Below the pieces are notes generated by a model. The model was not told the DNA's origin. It saw nothing but the letters and a program-made list of their open reading frames with translations, and searched no databases. Position numbers and translations under genes: made by a program. A stretch of DNA of 64,000 nucleotides from Sediminibacterium ginsengisoli. GTDB taxonomy: Bacteria > Bacteroidota > Bacteroidia > Chitinophagales > Chitinophagaceae. Numbering within the stretch: position 1 is the first letter of the stretch; each line of letters begins with the position of its first letter. Location: positions 124,001-188,000 of the forward strand of contig NZ_FUWH01000007.1 in the NCBI RefSeq assembly GCF_900167075.1. The letters are read 5' to 3'. Below, piece after piece: positions 1 to 8,065 of the stretch.

Positions 1-1980
1 ATTACCGATCTCATCACTACCATTCACACCGTAGGAAGCTCTTACTTTCAGTGTATTCAGGATATTGTTCGGACGCCAGAATTCTTCACGTGTAGGTACC
101 CAACCGATCGATCCTGACGGGAATATACCATATTGATGGTTGGCACCGAATCTTGAAGAACCATCACGGCGAACAATTGCAGATACCAGGTATTTTTCAT
201 CGAAGTTATAGTTCAGACGGCCGAACAACGATGAGATCGCATGTACGGTACCTTCCGAAGCACTTGCCGTTACATTGGCCGTTGCCACGTTGAAGTTCAT
301 GGAAGCATCTTCAAATGTGGTTACAGGCAGATTGGATTTGGTAACGGAAAGACCACTGGTGAAATTCTCACGGTAAGCACCCTGTGCTGCAAGTATGGTG
401 AAATTATGTTTGTCGATAGACTTTGTATATGAAATGGTATTCTCTATATTCCAGTTGAACAGCTGGTTGCTGTTACGTGTGAACTGGTTATTGGTGCTTT
501 GCTGTGCCGCGTTCAGGTAGTAAACGGGTCTGTAGCTGTCGCCGCCCCAGTAAGAAAGTTTGGCACCAAGTGTAGACCGGATCTTCAGGCCTTTGATCGG
601 TTCCACTTCTACGTAGGCATTACCTACGATATCATCTGCAGATGAGAAGTTACCGCGCTGTGTACGCATGAAAGCTGCCGGGTTGGTCATCTCCTGTTGT
701 ACGTACTGGGAAATACCATAAGGTCTGCCGAGGTCATCACGAACCACAGGTTGAGTTGAATAAGGCGCTGCATTCGCGATGGCAGGATCAGTGATCACCA
801 CCGGAGTGATCGGATCCAGGTTGATGGCAGAACTCAGCGGGCCACCAAATTCGGTATTCGTACTGATACCCTGGTTGCGCGTACGTGCAAAGCCGAGGTT
901 CTGTGCGAACGTAATATAATTACCGATCTTATGGGTGGAGTTCAGCCTGAGGCTGTACCGTTTCCAGTTCGAAATATCGCTGGCAACAATACCGGTCTGA
1001 CTGAAATAACCGAAAGATGCATAATAGGTCGATTTTTCACCACCGCCGCTCAGGCTCACTTCGTGGTTCTGGATCGGCGCGCTTTCATTGAAGATCACCG
1101 ATTGCCAGTCAGTTCCTTTTCCGAAAGAAGAAGGATTGGTAAAAATGGGAGCACCGCCGCCATTCACGGCAGCTTCGTTCCTCAATGTTGCATACTGGGT
1201 GGCATCGAGCAGATCGAGGCGTTTGGCAGGTGCCTGTGTACCATAATAACCATTGTAGTTCACACGCATGGTACCTGCTTTTCCTTTTTTGGTGGTTACC
1301 AGGATAACACCAGCGGCGCCCCTGGTTCCGTAAATGGCAGCAGAAGCGGCATCTTTCAGTACTTCTATCGACTCGATATCATTGGTATTCAGATACCCGA
1401 TACCGCCGTTGTCAACGATCACACCATCAATTACCCATAAAGGATTGTTGGCGTTAATAGAGGTAACGCCTCTCACGCGAACCGTAGCCGCAGCACCCGG
1501 AGATCCGGATGTGGAAGCAATGGTAACACCGGAAGTACGGCCCTGCAAGGCCTGCTCTATCCGGTTGATCTGCTGGTTTTCGATGTCGGCAGCTTTTACG
1601 CTCGAGATAGCTCCCGTCACCACGCTTTTTTTCTGGGTACCATAACCGATCACTACTACATCCGAAAGCGTGGCGGTGTTGTTCTCCTCCAACTGGATGT
1701 TTACAGTACCGGCACCCGAGATGGTCTTTTCCGCATCTATCATGCCCTGGTAAGTGATCAGTAAGGTTGCACCAGATTTTGCATTGATGCCGAATTTTCC
1801 GTTTTCATCCGTCAGCGTGGCGGCTGAGGTTCCCTTTACGGATACCGTAGCGCCAGCAAGCGGCTCTCCGGTCTTTTTTGATGTTACTTTTCCGGTAACC
1901 GGAATGTTTTGTGCTGTTACAGCGGTAAATAGCCCCTGTAACAATAGGAGTGCACAACAGAGTAGAAATTTACATTTCAT
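1..1980 (-). CDS. SusC/RagA-type TonB-dependent outer-membrane receptor, 3' end beyond window
   Basis: Outer-membrane beta-barrel that imports oligosaccharides with a SusD lipoprotein, energised by TonB. The ATG is at 1978-1980 on the minus strand and about 660 codons are visible; the rest of the barrel lies left of the window. Residues 1-24 form a signal peptide ending in TAQ. A carboxypeptidase-like regulatory domain follows (about 26-110, with GKVTSKKTGEPLAGATV). Then comes the plug, with the typical VVVIGYGTQKKSVVTGAI stretch, the VRVRG segment, and the IESIEVLKDAASAAIYGTRG motif. A susD partner would be expected just beyond the left edge. The promoter region 1981-2062 carries a perfect tandem 11-bp repeat shared with the neighbouring GH5 and regulator genes. 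Family assignment is certain; the substrate is unknown, though the neighbouring GH5 suggests a beta-glycan. Confidence 0.95.
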   Translation of the reverse strand, partial: MKCKFLLCCALLLLQGLFTAVTAQNIPVTGKVTSKKTGEPLAGATVSVKGTSAATLTDENGKFGINAKSGATLLITYQGMIDAEKTISGAGTVNIQLEENNTATLSDVVVIGYGTQKKSVVTGAISSVKAADIENQQINRIEQALQGRTSGVTIASTSGSPGAAATVRVRGVTSINANNPLWVIDGVIVDNGGIGYLNTNDIESIEVLKDAASAAIYGTRGAAGVILVTTKKGKAGTMRVNYNGYYGTQAPAKRLDLLDATQYATLRNEAAVNGGGAPIFTNPSSFGKGTDWQSVIFNESAPIQNHEVSLSGGGEKSTYYASFGYFSQTGIVASDISNWKRYSLRLNSTHKIGNYITFAQNLGFARTRNQGISTNTEFGGPLSSAINLDPITPVVITDPAIANAAPYSTQPVVRDDLGRPYGISQYVQQEMTNPAAFMRTQRGNFSSADDIVGNAYVEVEPIKGLKIRSTLGAKLSYWGGDSYRPVYYLNAAQQSTNNQFTRNSNQLFNWNIENTISYTKSIDKHNFTILAAQGAYRENFTSGLSVTKSNLPVTTFEDASMNFNVATANVTASASEGTVHAISSLFGRLNYNFDEKYLVSAIVRRDGSSRFGANHQYGIFPSGSIGWVPTREEFWRPNNILNTLKVRASYGVNGSDEIGN

Positions 1981-2006
1981 ATGGCAGCGTTTGATTTAGA
2001 TCCTTA

Positions 2007-2062
2007 AAAATATCCTATATGAAAGCGGTTTGTCGTTTTTTTACCACATCATTACCACATCA
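2007..2062 (-). promoter_or_regulatory. Promoter and proximal tandem operator of susC
   Basis: TTACCACATCA occurs twice in immediate tandem (2041-2051 and 2052-2062), both copies perfect. Read on the minus strand, TATTTT at 2012-2007 lies 28 nt downstream of the operator edge and 26 nt before the susC ATG, and could be the -7 element. The GH5 promoter has the same TATTTT at the same 28-nt distance from its own tandem pair. Inferred: binding site of the SusR-like regulator encoded at 4062. No regulator binding is proven by sequence alone. Confidence 0.75.
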
Positions 2063-2094
2063 TAAGCCCCTTCAGCTGTTGAAAACACTGTAAA

Positions 2095-2123
2095 AAAGCC
2101 CATCAATACCACATCATGATGTG
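2095..2123. promoter_or_regulatory. Distal degenerate operator pair upstream of susC, with 14-bp palindrome
   Basis: A second pair of 11-mers lies at 2095-2105 (AAAGCCCATCA, 7 of 11 matches) and 2106-2116 (ATACCACATCA, 10 of 11). It starts 54 bp from the proximal pair. The better half is followed by its own inverted partner, giving a perfect palindrome CACATCATGATGTG at 2110-2123. It sits only 4 nt past the GH5 stop codon, so it belongs to the susC promoter region. Likely a weaker binding site of the same regulator. Confidence 0.55.
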
Positions 2124-2127
2124 TCAA

Positions 2128-3900
2128 TTATACACTTTTTAAAAAACGAATGTTTTTAAGCAGGAAACCACCCTGTTCCACCTGTACTTTTATAACCTGT
2201 TTTCCGCGGTTCAGTTGTACGTTTTTCAGTTCTGCCGGATGCCATCTGCCCGTCTCTCCTGCAGGCAGAGCCAGGGACCGGGAGTTTGAACCGTTCACGG
2301 AAAGAATAAGGCTCCCTGCTTCCTTTGCTGCAATGCTGAATTCCAGCTGGTAAGTACCGGGTTCTGTTACCTCTATAGTATACTGCACCCATTCACCTGG
2401 TTGTGTATGACTGATATAAAAATCGCCGGTTGCCGAATCCCTGCTGATATCAACACCGTCATTCCTGTACATACGGCCGCGATTGCCGGCCCCTCGCTGG
2501 CCTGTTGATACATGGTAATCAGCTGTATCCTGATCAGCGTATGCATAGCCGTTTCGTCCTAGATCATAATCAACCGCTGCGATCACGGTGCCGGATTTTA
2601 CCTGATGTAACCTGAACGGCTTTGTTGCTGTTGAAAAAGGCTGCCTGAACATGGCATCCAGCACATCATAATGAATGATATTCTTACTGTTCTGAAGCGA
2701 TGCGGCCAGCTCCGTCAATCCTTCGGCCGCTTCTTCTGCCGAAGGCTTCGGCCCGTTGTTATTCCAGTAACGAAGCACTCGCTCATAAGCGGGATTGGAT
2801 TTGATTTCCAACGGGTTATTATTTCCAAGCTTTTTCAGGGGCCACCATGCCCAACCTATATTATTTGTTTCCAGCAGGTTGATCGCCTGTGTAAACCATA
2901 CATTGGAATTCTCCCCGGTTTCTCCCAGCCATACCGGTACATTGTATTTTTCCCTGGCTTCAAGAATAGAACCGATAGATGCCTTATCATTGAAGTTCCA
3001 GTAACGGTGAAAGCTGAGTACCATGTTTTTGTCCCAGGGCGGCAGGATACCTCTATAGTTATTACCCCAGCCATTCCCCTCAATAATAATGATATGCTTC
3101 TGATCTATTTTCCGGATAGCCGTTGTGATAGCCATCATCAGTTCCTTCAATGGCTGGTTAAGTGGTTCACGGATACCGTTTCGGTCGCCTGCCGGATCCG
3201 TAAAGCCGTAATTGGGTTCATTCAATATATCATAACCACCAATCCAGGGTTCATCTTTATAGCGTTCGGCCAGCTTTTCCCATAATGCAATGGTCTTCTG
3301 CCGGTTGGCTTCCGATTGCCAGAGATTTGGATAGGTTGTATCACGGTCTGCAATATTCAGGTCGTTTCCCTGTCCGCCCGGCGCGGCATGAAGGTCCAGT
3401 ATGAGGTACATTTTATTGGCTTTACACCATTGCAGCAGGCTGTCTGTCATAGCAAAACCTTTTGTCAGCCAGGTCTGTTTTCCGGCCACAGGCTCCTGTT
3501 CAACGGGCAATGTATACAGGTTATAATGCATGGGCAACCTCACGGAATTGAATCCCCAGGCCCGGAGCGAGTCGATATCGGCACGGGTGGTATGATTTGC
3601 CAGCCAGGCATCATAAAAAGCCGCGGTCTTCGTTTTGCCGATCAGCGCTTCGATACGCTGGCGGATGGAATGCTGCGGACCATGCCCGTTCACGCGCAAC
3701 ATATACCCTTCCTGGAGCATCCAGCCACCCAGGCCGATCCCTCTCAACAAAATATTGTTCCCTTTCCCATCGGTGATCTGCTGCCCGTTTGCTTTCAGAA
3801 AGCCTTGCGCAACAACACTATGATTCAAACAAAGGAAAAAAAAGAACAGCAGGAAGGCATTCCGGCCGTTAAAAACAGCAGTTGAAAACTTTTTTTGCAT
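2128..3900 (-). CDS. Secreted glycoside hydrolase family 5 with C-terminal CBM6-like module
   Basis: Retaining glycanase of clan GH-A, 590 aa. Residues 1-32 are a hydrophobic signal peptide ending in VAQ, so the enzyme is periplasmic or exported. The catalytic domain spans about 33-380: LRGIGLGGWMLQEG near the start, acid/base Glu228 in DILNEPNYG, the substrate-binding HRYW stretch at about 298-301, and nucleophile Glu327 in VWLGETGE. A linker leads to a C-terminal beta-sandwich (about 455-590) with the GDFYISHTQPGEWVQYTI pattern of CBM6-type carbohydrate-binding modules. It is transcribed toward susC and divergently from the regulator. The promoter carries a tandem 11-bp operator. The GH5 subfamily, and so the exact substrate (beta-glucan or another beta-linked glycan), cannot be fixed by eye. 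Confidence 0.93.
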   Translation of the reverse strand: MQKKFSTAVFNGRNAFLLFFFFLCLNHSVVAQGFLKANGQQITDGKGNNILLRGIGLGGWMLQEGYMLRVNGHGPQHSIRQRIEALIGKTKTAAFYDAWLANHTTRADIDSLRAWGFNSVRLPMHYNLYTLPVEQEPVAGKQTWLTKGFAMTDSLLQWCKANKMYLILDLHAAPGGQGNDLNIADRDTTYPNLWQSEANRQKTIALWEKLAERYKDEPWIGGYDILNEPNYGFTDPAGDRNGIREPLNQPLKELMMAITTAIRKIDQKHIIIIEGNGWGNNYRGILPPWDKNMVLSFHRYWNFNDKASIGSILEAREKYNVPVWLGETGENSNVWFTQAINLLETNNIGWAWWPLKKLGNNNPLEIKSNPAYERVLRYWNNNGPKPSAEEAAEGLTELAASLQNSKNIIHYDVLDAMFRQPFSTATKPFRLHQVKSGTVIAAVDYDLGRNGYAYADQDTADYHVSTGQRGAGNRGRMYRNDGVDISRDSATGDFYISHTQPGEWVQYTIEVTEPGTYQLEFSIAAKEAGSLILSVNGSNSRSLALPAGETGRWHPAELKNVQLNRGKQVIKVQVEQGGFLLKNIRFLKSV

Positions 3901-3919
3901 GAGCTTGATTGTTTCAACG

Positions 3920-3975
3920 AAAATACCTGCGGGTTTCTTCGGGAATTAAAAAGTTCCCCCATCATTACCACATCA
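3920..3975 (-). promoter_or_regulatory. Promoter and proximal tandem operator of the GH5 gene
   Basis: A tandem pair of 11-mers: TTCCCCCATCA at 3954-3964 (9 of 11 matches to TTACCACATCA) and a perfect copy at 3965-3975. On the minus strand TATTTT (3925-3920) begins after a 28-nt gap and lies 19 nt before the ATG at 3900. The spacing equals that in the susC promoter, which argues for a shared activator contacting both promoters at the same helical face. Confidence 0.7.
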
Positions 3976-4008
3976 TACAACTGTTTTTTGTATTTATTTT
4001 CTTTCAAA

Positions 4009-4030
4009 ACACCACATCATTACCACATCA
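4009..4030. promoter_or_regulatory. Operator pair shared by the GH5 gene (distal) and the regulator (proximal)
   Basis: ACACCACATCA (4009-4019, 9 of 11) and TTACCACATCA (4020-4030, perfect) are in direct tandem. The pair starts 55 bp from the GH5 proximal pair, nearly the same offset as the two susC pairs (54 bp). It is also 31 nt before the regulator ATG, just upstream of a TATCTTAG element (4042-4049) resembling the Bacteroidota -7 box. Autoregulation of the regulator gene is a reasonable inference. Confidence 0.65.
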
Positions 4031-4061
4031 TTTTTTCTTCATATCTTAGATTCTATAATGC

Positions 4062-6977
4062 TTGCCTATGAGAACCATCCTGCTTGTGGTAACACTTCTG
4101 TATAGTTCAGTAATGTGTGCTCAGAACACGATTGCTCTTCCGGATATCATCAACTATCCCAAAAATCTTTATAAGGCCGGTACCCAGAACTGGGATGTTA
4201 AGCAGGACTCCCGCGGCATTCTTTACTTTGCCAACAACGAAGGCCTGCTGGTGTTCGACGGGACATACTGGAAAAAATACAAGCTTCCCAATGAAACCAT
4301 CATCCGGTCCATTGCCGTTACTAAAGACGACCGTATTTATGTTGGCGCACAGAATGAAATCGGTTATTTTTCTCCCGGCAAGAATGGCAACCTCGTATAT
4401 ACTTCACTGAACAATCTTATACCGGATAATGAAAAAGGGTTTGCAGATGTATGGGATATTGTTGTTTGCCGCGACCAGCTTTTTTTCAGATCGAACCGGA
4501 GGATCTTTCATCTGAACAGCGGCAAGATCTCTGTATACACCAGCATCGACTGGAATTTCATCGGTTGCAATAAAGGCGAGATCATCGCGCATGATTACAG
4601 CAAAGGTTATGTAACGTTCAGGAATGGTGCCTGGTATCCTGCTCCGGGTTTTCAGGTGCTGCCCGCCGATGCCTGGGTAACTGCTATGGTTGTGCTGAAT
4701 AACGACAGCACGCTGGTGGTTACCAACAAACATGGCCTCTACCTGCTGACAGGAAATACGGTTGCCCCCTTCCGTTCACCGGATATTCAGCTGGCAGCTG
4801 CAAAAAATATTGTGGCAGCTACTGTTATCGACACCGATCATATTGCACTTGCAACAAGCCTTGGCGGTTGTTTCATCATCAACCTGAAGGGCATACTGGT
4901 GCAGCGGTTGTCTAAGCAGGACGGACTTCAGAACAACAACATCCAGAGCATTCTCCTCGACCGGAACCATAACCTCTGGCTGGGGCTTGATAACGGGATT
5001 GATTTTATTGCTTATAACAATGCCATCAAACATATTTTTCCGGACGACCAGGAACACAGTGCAGGTTATGTGTCACTGGTATATAAAAACGATCTGTATA
5101 TCGGCACATCCAATGGTTTGTACAAAGCGCCCCTGACAGGCGGTAAGGACATCAGTCTTTCCAAAAGCAGATTTACCCTGATCCCGCACAGCCAGGGCCA
5201 GGTCTGGAACCTCGCGGAAGTAAACGGGCAATTGCTGATGGGGCATACCGATGGCGCTTACCTGATCAAAAACAATACAGCGGTTTCTTTAGACAAGACT
5301 TCCGGCTTCTGGACCTTTATGCCCTTGTACGATATCCAGCCATCGCCCGTGATGGTAACAGGCACTTATAATGGCATTAATTTTTACCATTATGAGAACG
5401 GAAAATTTGTGAACCATGATATTCACTCTCATTTCGAATCGGCGCGGTATGTAGCCATCGATAATAACACAATCTGGGTATCGCATCCGTACAAAGGAGT
5501 GTACCGCATCAACTTCAACAATGGCAAGCCGAATTATGAAGTGTATAAAGACCATAAAGGCATTCTTTCATCCAACAGGAATCATTTATTCAAGATCAAG
5601 AACCGTGTGGTACTAACAACGGATAAAGGCATTTTTGAATACAATCCGAAAGCCGGTGATTTTGAACGTTCAGCTTTCTTTACAGACCTGTTCGGTCAGC
5701 AAAAGATCCAATATCTGAAGGAAGATGATCATGGAAATATCTGGTTCATAACAGGCAAGAAACTGGGCGTGGCCGATTTTTCCGGAACGAAACCACAGCT
5801 GACCAATATTACAGAACTGAACGACAAGATCGTAGGTAACGGTTTCGAATTTATATATCCTTATGACGACAACAATGTTTTTGTGGCGGGCGAAGAAGGT
5901 TTTTACCTCGTGAATTATGCTGCATATAAAAGCCGGCAGGAAGTGATTCCGGTGTTACTGCGGTCTGTTAAAGTGATCAACAAAGGCGACAGTCTTATCT
6001 ACGGGGGTTACAATAACCTTGGCAAAACAGTTTCCGACAGTGTGAACAATGAGCCGGCACGGATCAGCTATGCCCTGAATTCGCTGCATTTTGAATATGC
6101 ATCTCCCGTTTACGGACAACAGGCCAATCTCGAATATGCATACCAGCTGAAAGGTTTTGAAACAGGCTGGTCTGAATGGTCGTCCAAAAACGAAAAAGAC
6201 TATACCAACCTGCCTCCGGGCTCCTATACATTTCTCATTAAAGCGAGAAAGCATGGCGGAGAAGAATCCGCTGTAACGACCTATCGTTTTGTGATCCTGG
6301 CACCCTGGTACCAGTCGTGGTGGGCGCAATGTTTTTACCTCCTGGCAGGCTTGTTCATCATTTACCTGCTCTACAAAAACCAGGCAAAGAAATTCGCGCT
6401 GCAACAACAAAGGCACGAAGAAGAACAGAAGCGGCTCCAGTACCTGCACCAGCTGGAAATGGAACATAACGAGAATGAGATCATCCGCCTAAGGAATGAA
6501 AAACTGGAATCGGAAATAGAACATAAGAATACCGAACTGGCATCATCGTTCATGAACCTGGTACAAAAAGGAGAAGTACTCACCAAGATCAAGGAAGAGT
6601 TTGTGAAGATCAATAAGTCTGCCGAAAAAGAAAAAGCGCCTGAAGATTATAAAAAGATCATACGGATGCTGGAAGAGGAAAAGATCAAGAAAGACTGGGA
6701 TCAGTTCATCGTTCACTTCGACAAAGTACACAGTGATTTCTTTGTATCGCTGAAGAAGCATTTCCCGAACCTTACGCCCAGTGAGCTGAAACTGTGTGCT
6801 TATTTAAGGCTCAATCTTTCCACCAAGGAAATTGCGCAGATCATGAACATCACGATCAAAAGTGCGGAACTCAGCCGGTATCGTTTACGGAAAAAACTGC
6901 AGGTGCCAACTGAAGTGAGCCTTTTCAATTTCCTGCTGAATTTTCATTCCGATAAAAAGGAAGAGCTTCATGTGTAG
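4062..6977 (+). CDS. SusR-like membrane regulator: two-component-type propeller, Y_Y_Y domain, LuxR-type HTH
   Basis: Single-polypeptide sensor and transcription factor of 971 aa. Signal or anchor segment 1-20; two-component-regulator propeller repeats over about 25-640 (for example NIWFITGKKLGVADF and GNGLYKAP-like blades); Y_Y_Y domain at about 670-740 (YAYQLKGFETGWSEWS); one transmembrane helix near 753-773 (WWAQCFYLLAGLFIIYLLY); a Glu/Lys-rich coiled coil about 775-870; and a C-terminal helix-turn-helix at about 903-960 (LTPSELKLCAYLRLNLSTKE). No histidine-kinase or receiver domain is present, so it differs from hybrid HTCS proteins and resembles SusR-type regulators that bind DNA while held in the inner membrane. 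It probably senses a periplasmic oligosaccharide and activates susC and GH5 through the TTACCACATCA repeats. Ligand and DNA site are inferred. Confidence 0.9.
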   Translation: MPMRTILLVVTLLYSSVMCAQNTIALPDIINYPKNLYKAGTQNWDVKQDSRGILYFANNEGLLVFDGTYWKKYKLPNETIIRSIAVTKDDRIYVGAQNEIGYFSPGKNGNLVYTSLNNLIPDNEKGFADVWDIVVCRDQLFFRSNRRIFHLNSGKISVYTSIDWNFIGCNKGEIIAHDYSKGYVTFRNGAWYPAPGFQVLPADAWVTAMVVLNNDSTLVVTNKHGLYLLTGNTVAPFRSPDIQLAAAKNIVAATVIDTDHIALATSLGGCFIINLKGILVQRLSKQDGLQNNNIQSILLDRNHNLWLGLDNGIDFIAYNNAIKHIFPDDQEHSAGYVSLVYKNDLYIGTSNGLYKAPLTGGKDISLSKSRFTLIPHSQGQVWNLAEVNGQLLMGHTDGAYLIKNNTAVSLDKTSGFWTFMPLYDIQPSPVMVTGTYNGINFYHYENGKFVNHDIHSHFESARYVAIDNNTIWVSHPYKGVYRINFNNGKPNYEVYKDHKGILSSNRNHLFKIKNRVVLTTDKGIFEYNPKAGDFERSAFFTDLFGQQKIQYLKEDDHGNIWFITGKKLGVADFSGTKPQLTNITELNDKIVGNGFEFIYPYDDNNVFVAGEEGFYLVNYAAYKSRQEVIPVLLRSVKVINKGDSLIYGGYNNLGKTVSDSVNNEPARISYALNSLHFEYASPVYGQQANLEYAYQLKGFETGWSEWSSKNEKDYTNLPPGSYTFLIKARKHGGEESAVTTYRFVILAPWYQSWWAQCFYLLAGLFIIYLLYKNQAKKFALQQQRHEEEQKRLQYLHQLEMEHNENEIIRLRNEKLESEIEHKNTELASSFMNLVQKGEVLTKIKEEFVKINKSAEKEKAPEDYKKIIRMLEEEKIKKDWDQFIVHFDKVHSDFFVSLKKHFPNLTPSELKLCAYLRLNLSTKEIAQIMNITIKSAELSRYRLRKKLQVPTEVSLFNFLLNFHSDKKEELHV

Positions 6978-7052
6978 CAAGGCTGGTTACAAATTGATAA
7001 TATCGGAGGATTGGATTTTGCAGTACCTTTAGTTAAACTCATACACCGAGTC

Positions 7053-7208
7053 ATGAATATCGGAATTATCGTTGTTGTGATTGTCCTGGCCCTTGCCCTG
7101 TTATTTTTTCTTACACGTAAGAATATGAAAGATCGCAAGGAACTGAATCCTGATGCTCAGGACGCGATGGAAGAAGAAAAAGCAGATCATACACATGACC
7201 GGATCTGA
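7053..7208 (+). CDS. Small single-pass membrane protein, 51 aa
   Basis: Starts at ATG 7053 (MNIGIIVVVIVLALALL). A single hydrophobic helix (residues 3-21) is followed by a charged, acidic tail (KDRKELNPDAQDAMEEEK). Short proteins of this architecture are common in Chitinophagaceae; their function is unknown. A TTG at 7011 in the same frame would add 14 residues, but the ATG places the helix at the N-terminus and is preferred. TACCTTTA at 7024-7031 resembles a TAnnTTTG -7 element, suggesting its own promoter. A strong terminator follows at once. Confidence 0.75.
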   Translation: MNIGIIVVVIVLALALLFFLTRKNMKDRKELNPDAQDAMEEEKADHTHDRI

Positions 7209-7242
7209 CACCGTCCGTATTTATAATCCAATAGTTTTATGC

Positions 7243-7275
7243 AGCGCCGGCGATGATCGCCGGCGCTTATTTTTT
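7243..7275 (+). terminator. Rho-independent terminator after the small membrane protein
   Basis: GC-rich perfect stem GCGCCGGCGA/TCGCCGGCGC (7244-7253 and 7257-7266) with a 3-nt loop, followed by TTATTTTTT on the plus strand. It also separates the convergent lipoprotein gene, whose stop codon lies right after it. Confidence 0.9.
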
Positions 7276-7276
7276 G

Positions 7277-7606
7277 TCATTTCTTGCCGGGATTACATTC
7301 CCATACGGTTTCGATCAGCACTGCTTCATTGTAAAAATCAATGAAGTTATCGGGTGCCGGAAGGATGTGGTTTTCGCCTTTGCTATTGTAAAAGGCAGGC
7401 GCCCAGTCACAGGCAGGCCCTTTGTAAGCCAGTACATAAACGATGTTTCCTTTCCACCGGTATTTATTGATGTAGGGAAGACAGGTGCACTCGGTTCCGG
7501 CAGAGCGGATCAGTTCCTGAACAGGTGCAGGCAGTTTTTCTTCCTGTTCTTTTTGGCAGGCAAGAAAACAGCAGCTGATAAGCATAATGGCGAAATAGCG
7601 TAACAT
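7277..7606 (-). CDS. Small secreted lipoprotein, unknown function
   Basis: 109 aa from the ATG at 7606 (MLRYFAIMLISCCFLAC). The N-terminus is a lipoprotein-type signal with the acylated Cys near residue 17 (FLAC), so the protein is likely anchored in the periplasm or outer membrane. The mature part has conserved-looking Cys and aromatic positions: TECTCLPYINKYRW and YKGPACDWAPAFY. An upstream in-frame Met at 7672 would add 22 residues that spoil the signal peptide, so the later start is preferred. I do not recognise a characterised family. Confidence 0.75.
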   Translation of the reverse strand: MLRYFAIMLISCCFLACQKEQEEKLPAPVQELIRSAGTECTCLPYINKYRWKGNIVYVLAYKGPACDWAPAFYNSKGENHILPAPDNFIDFYNEAVLIETVWECNPGKK

Positions 7607-7678
7607 ATGAATGATTTTTGAGCGACTGACCGGCTGTTTAAACCATTCGTTGCACCGCACCGAAAACTTCATATTGGC

Positions 7679-8065
7679 TTAACCCGAGACCTGTTGCGCA
7701 AAAAGCCGGGCCAGTGCATTTTCAGGATCTTTACAAAGGCCGGGATGCACTTTTGAGGTCTGCAGGATGGTACTTCGTGTGGCAGTCAGCCAGCGGAAAC
7801 GGGAAGCAATATCCAGTGCGGCAATAGGTCCGCCGGAAGGATCACCGGCGCAGATCGCTGCAAAAGCATCGAGGTATTTTCTGACTTGCTCAATATCTGT
7901 ATGTTCATATAACATACGCAGTTTTTCTTCGCTGAGCAGTATTTCTGCCTTCAGTAACCTGAGTTGTCTGCAATACAACACAACGCCTACGTTCACGAAC
8001 TCTTCGCGTTCTACCCTTGGCACAACACGCAGTACGGCATATTCATATAAGCGCTCTTCTTGCAT
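7679..8065 (-). CDS. DUF3037 family protein, partner of the HipA-like kinase
   Basis: 128 aa. The N-terminal pattern EYAVLRVVPRVEREEFVNVG and the following VVLYCRQ stretch are typical of DUF3037. Its start lies inside the upstream kinase gene (23-nt overlap, 8043-8065), so the two are translationally coupled. DUF3037 proteins are commonly encoded next to HipA_2-type kinases; their role is not established. Likely a partner, regulator or substrate of the kinase; it is not a DNA-binding HipB homologue by any motif I can see. Confidence 0.88.
   Translation of the reverse strand: MQEERLYEYAVLRVVPRVEREEFVNVGVVLYCRQLRLLKAEILLSEEKLRMLYEHTDIEQVRKYLDAFAAICAGDPSGGPIAALDIASRFRWLTATRSTILQTSKVHPGLCKDPENALARLFAQQVSG

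Noticed and set aside
2671-3885. Several long plus-strand frames opposite the GH5 gene
   Set aside because: They are antisense shadows of the strongly supported GH5 gene, with no domain or start context.
2041-4030. Short repeats considered as a CRISPR array
   Set aside because: The unit is 11 bp in tandem pairs with no spacers, and copies lie only in promoters.
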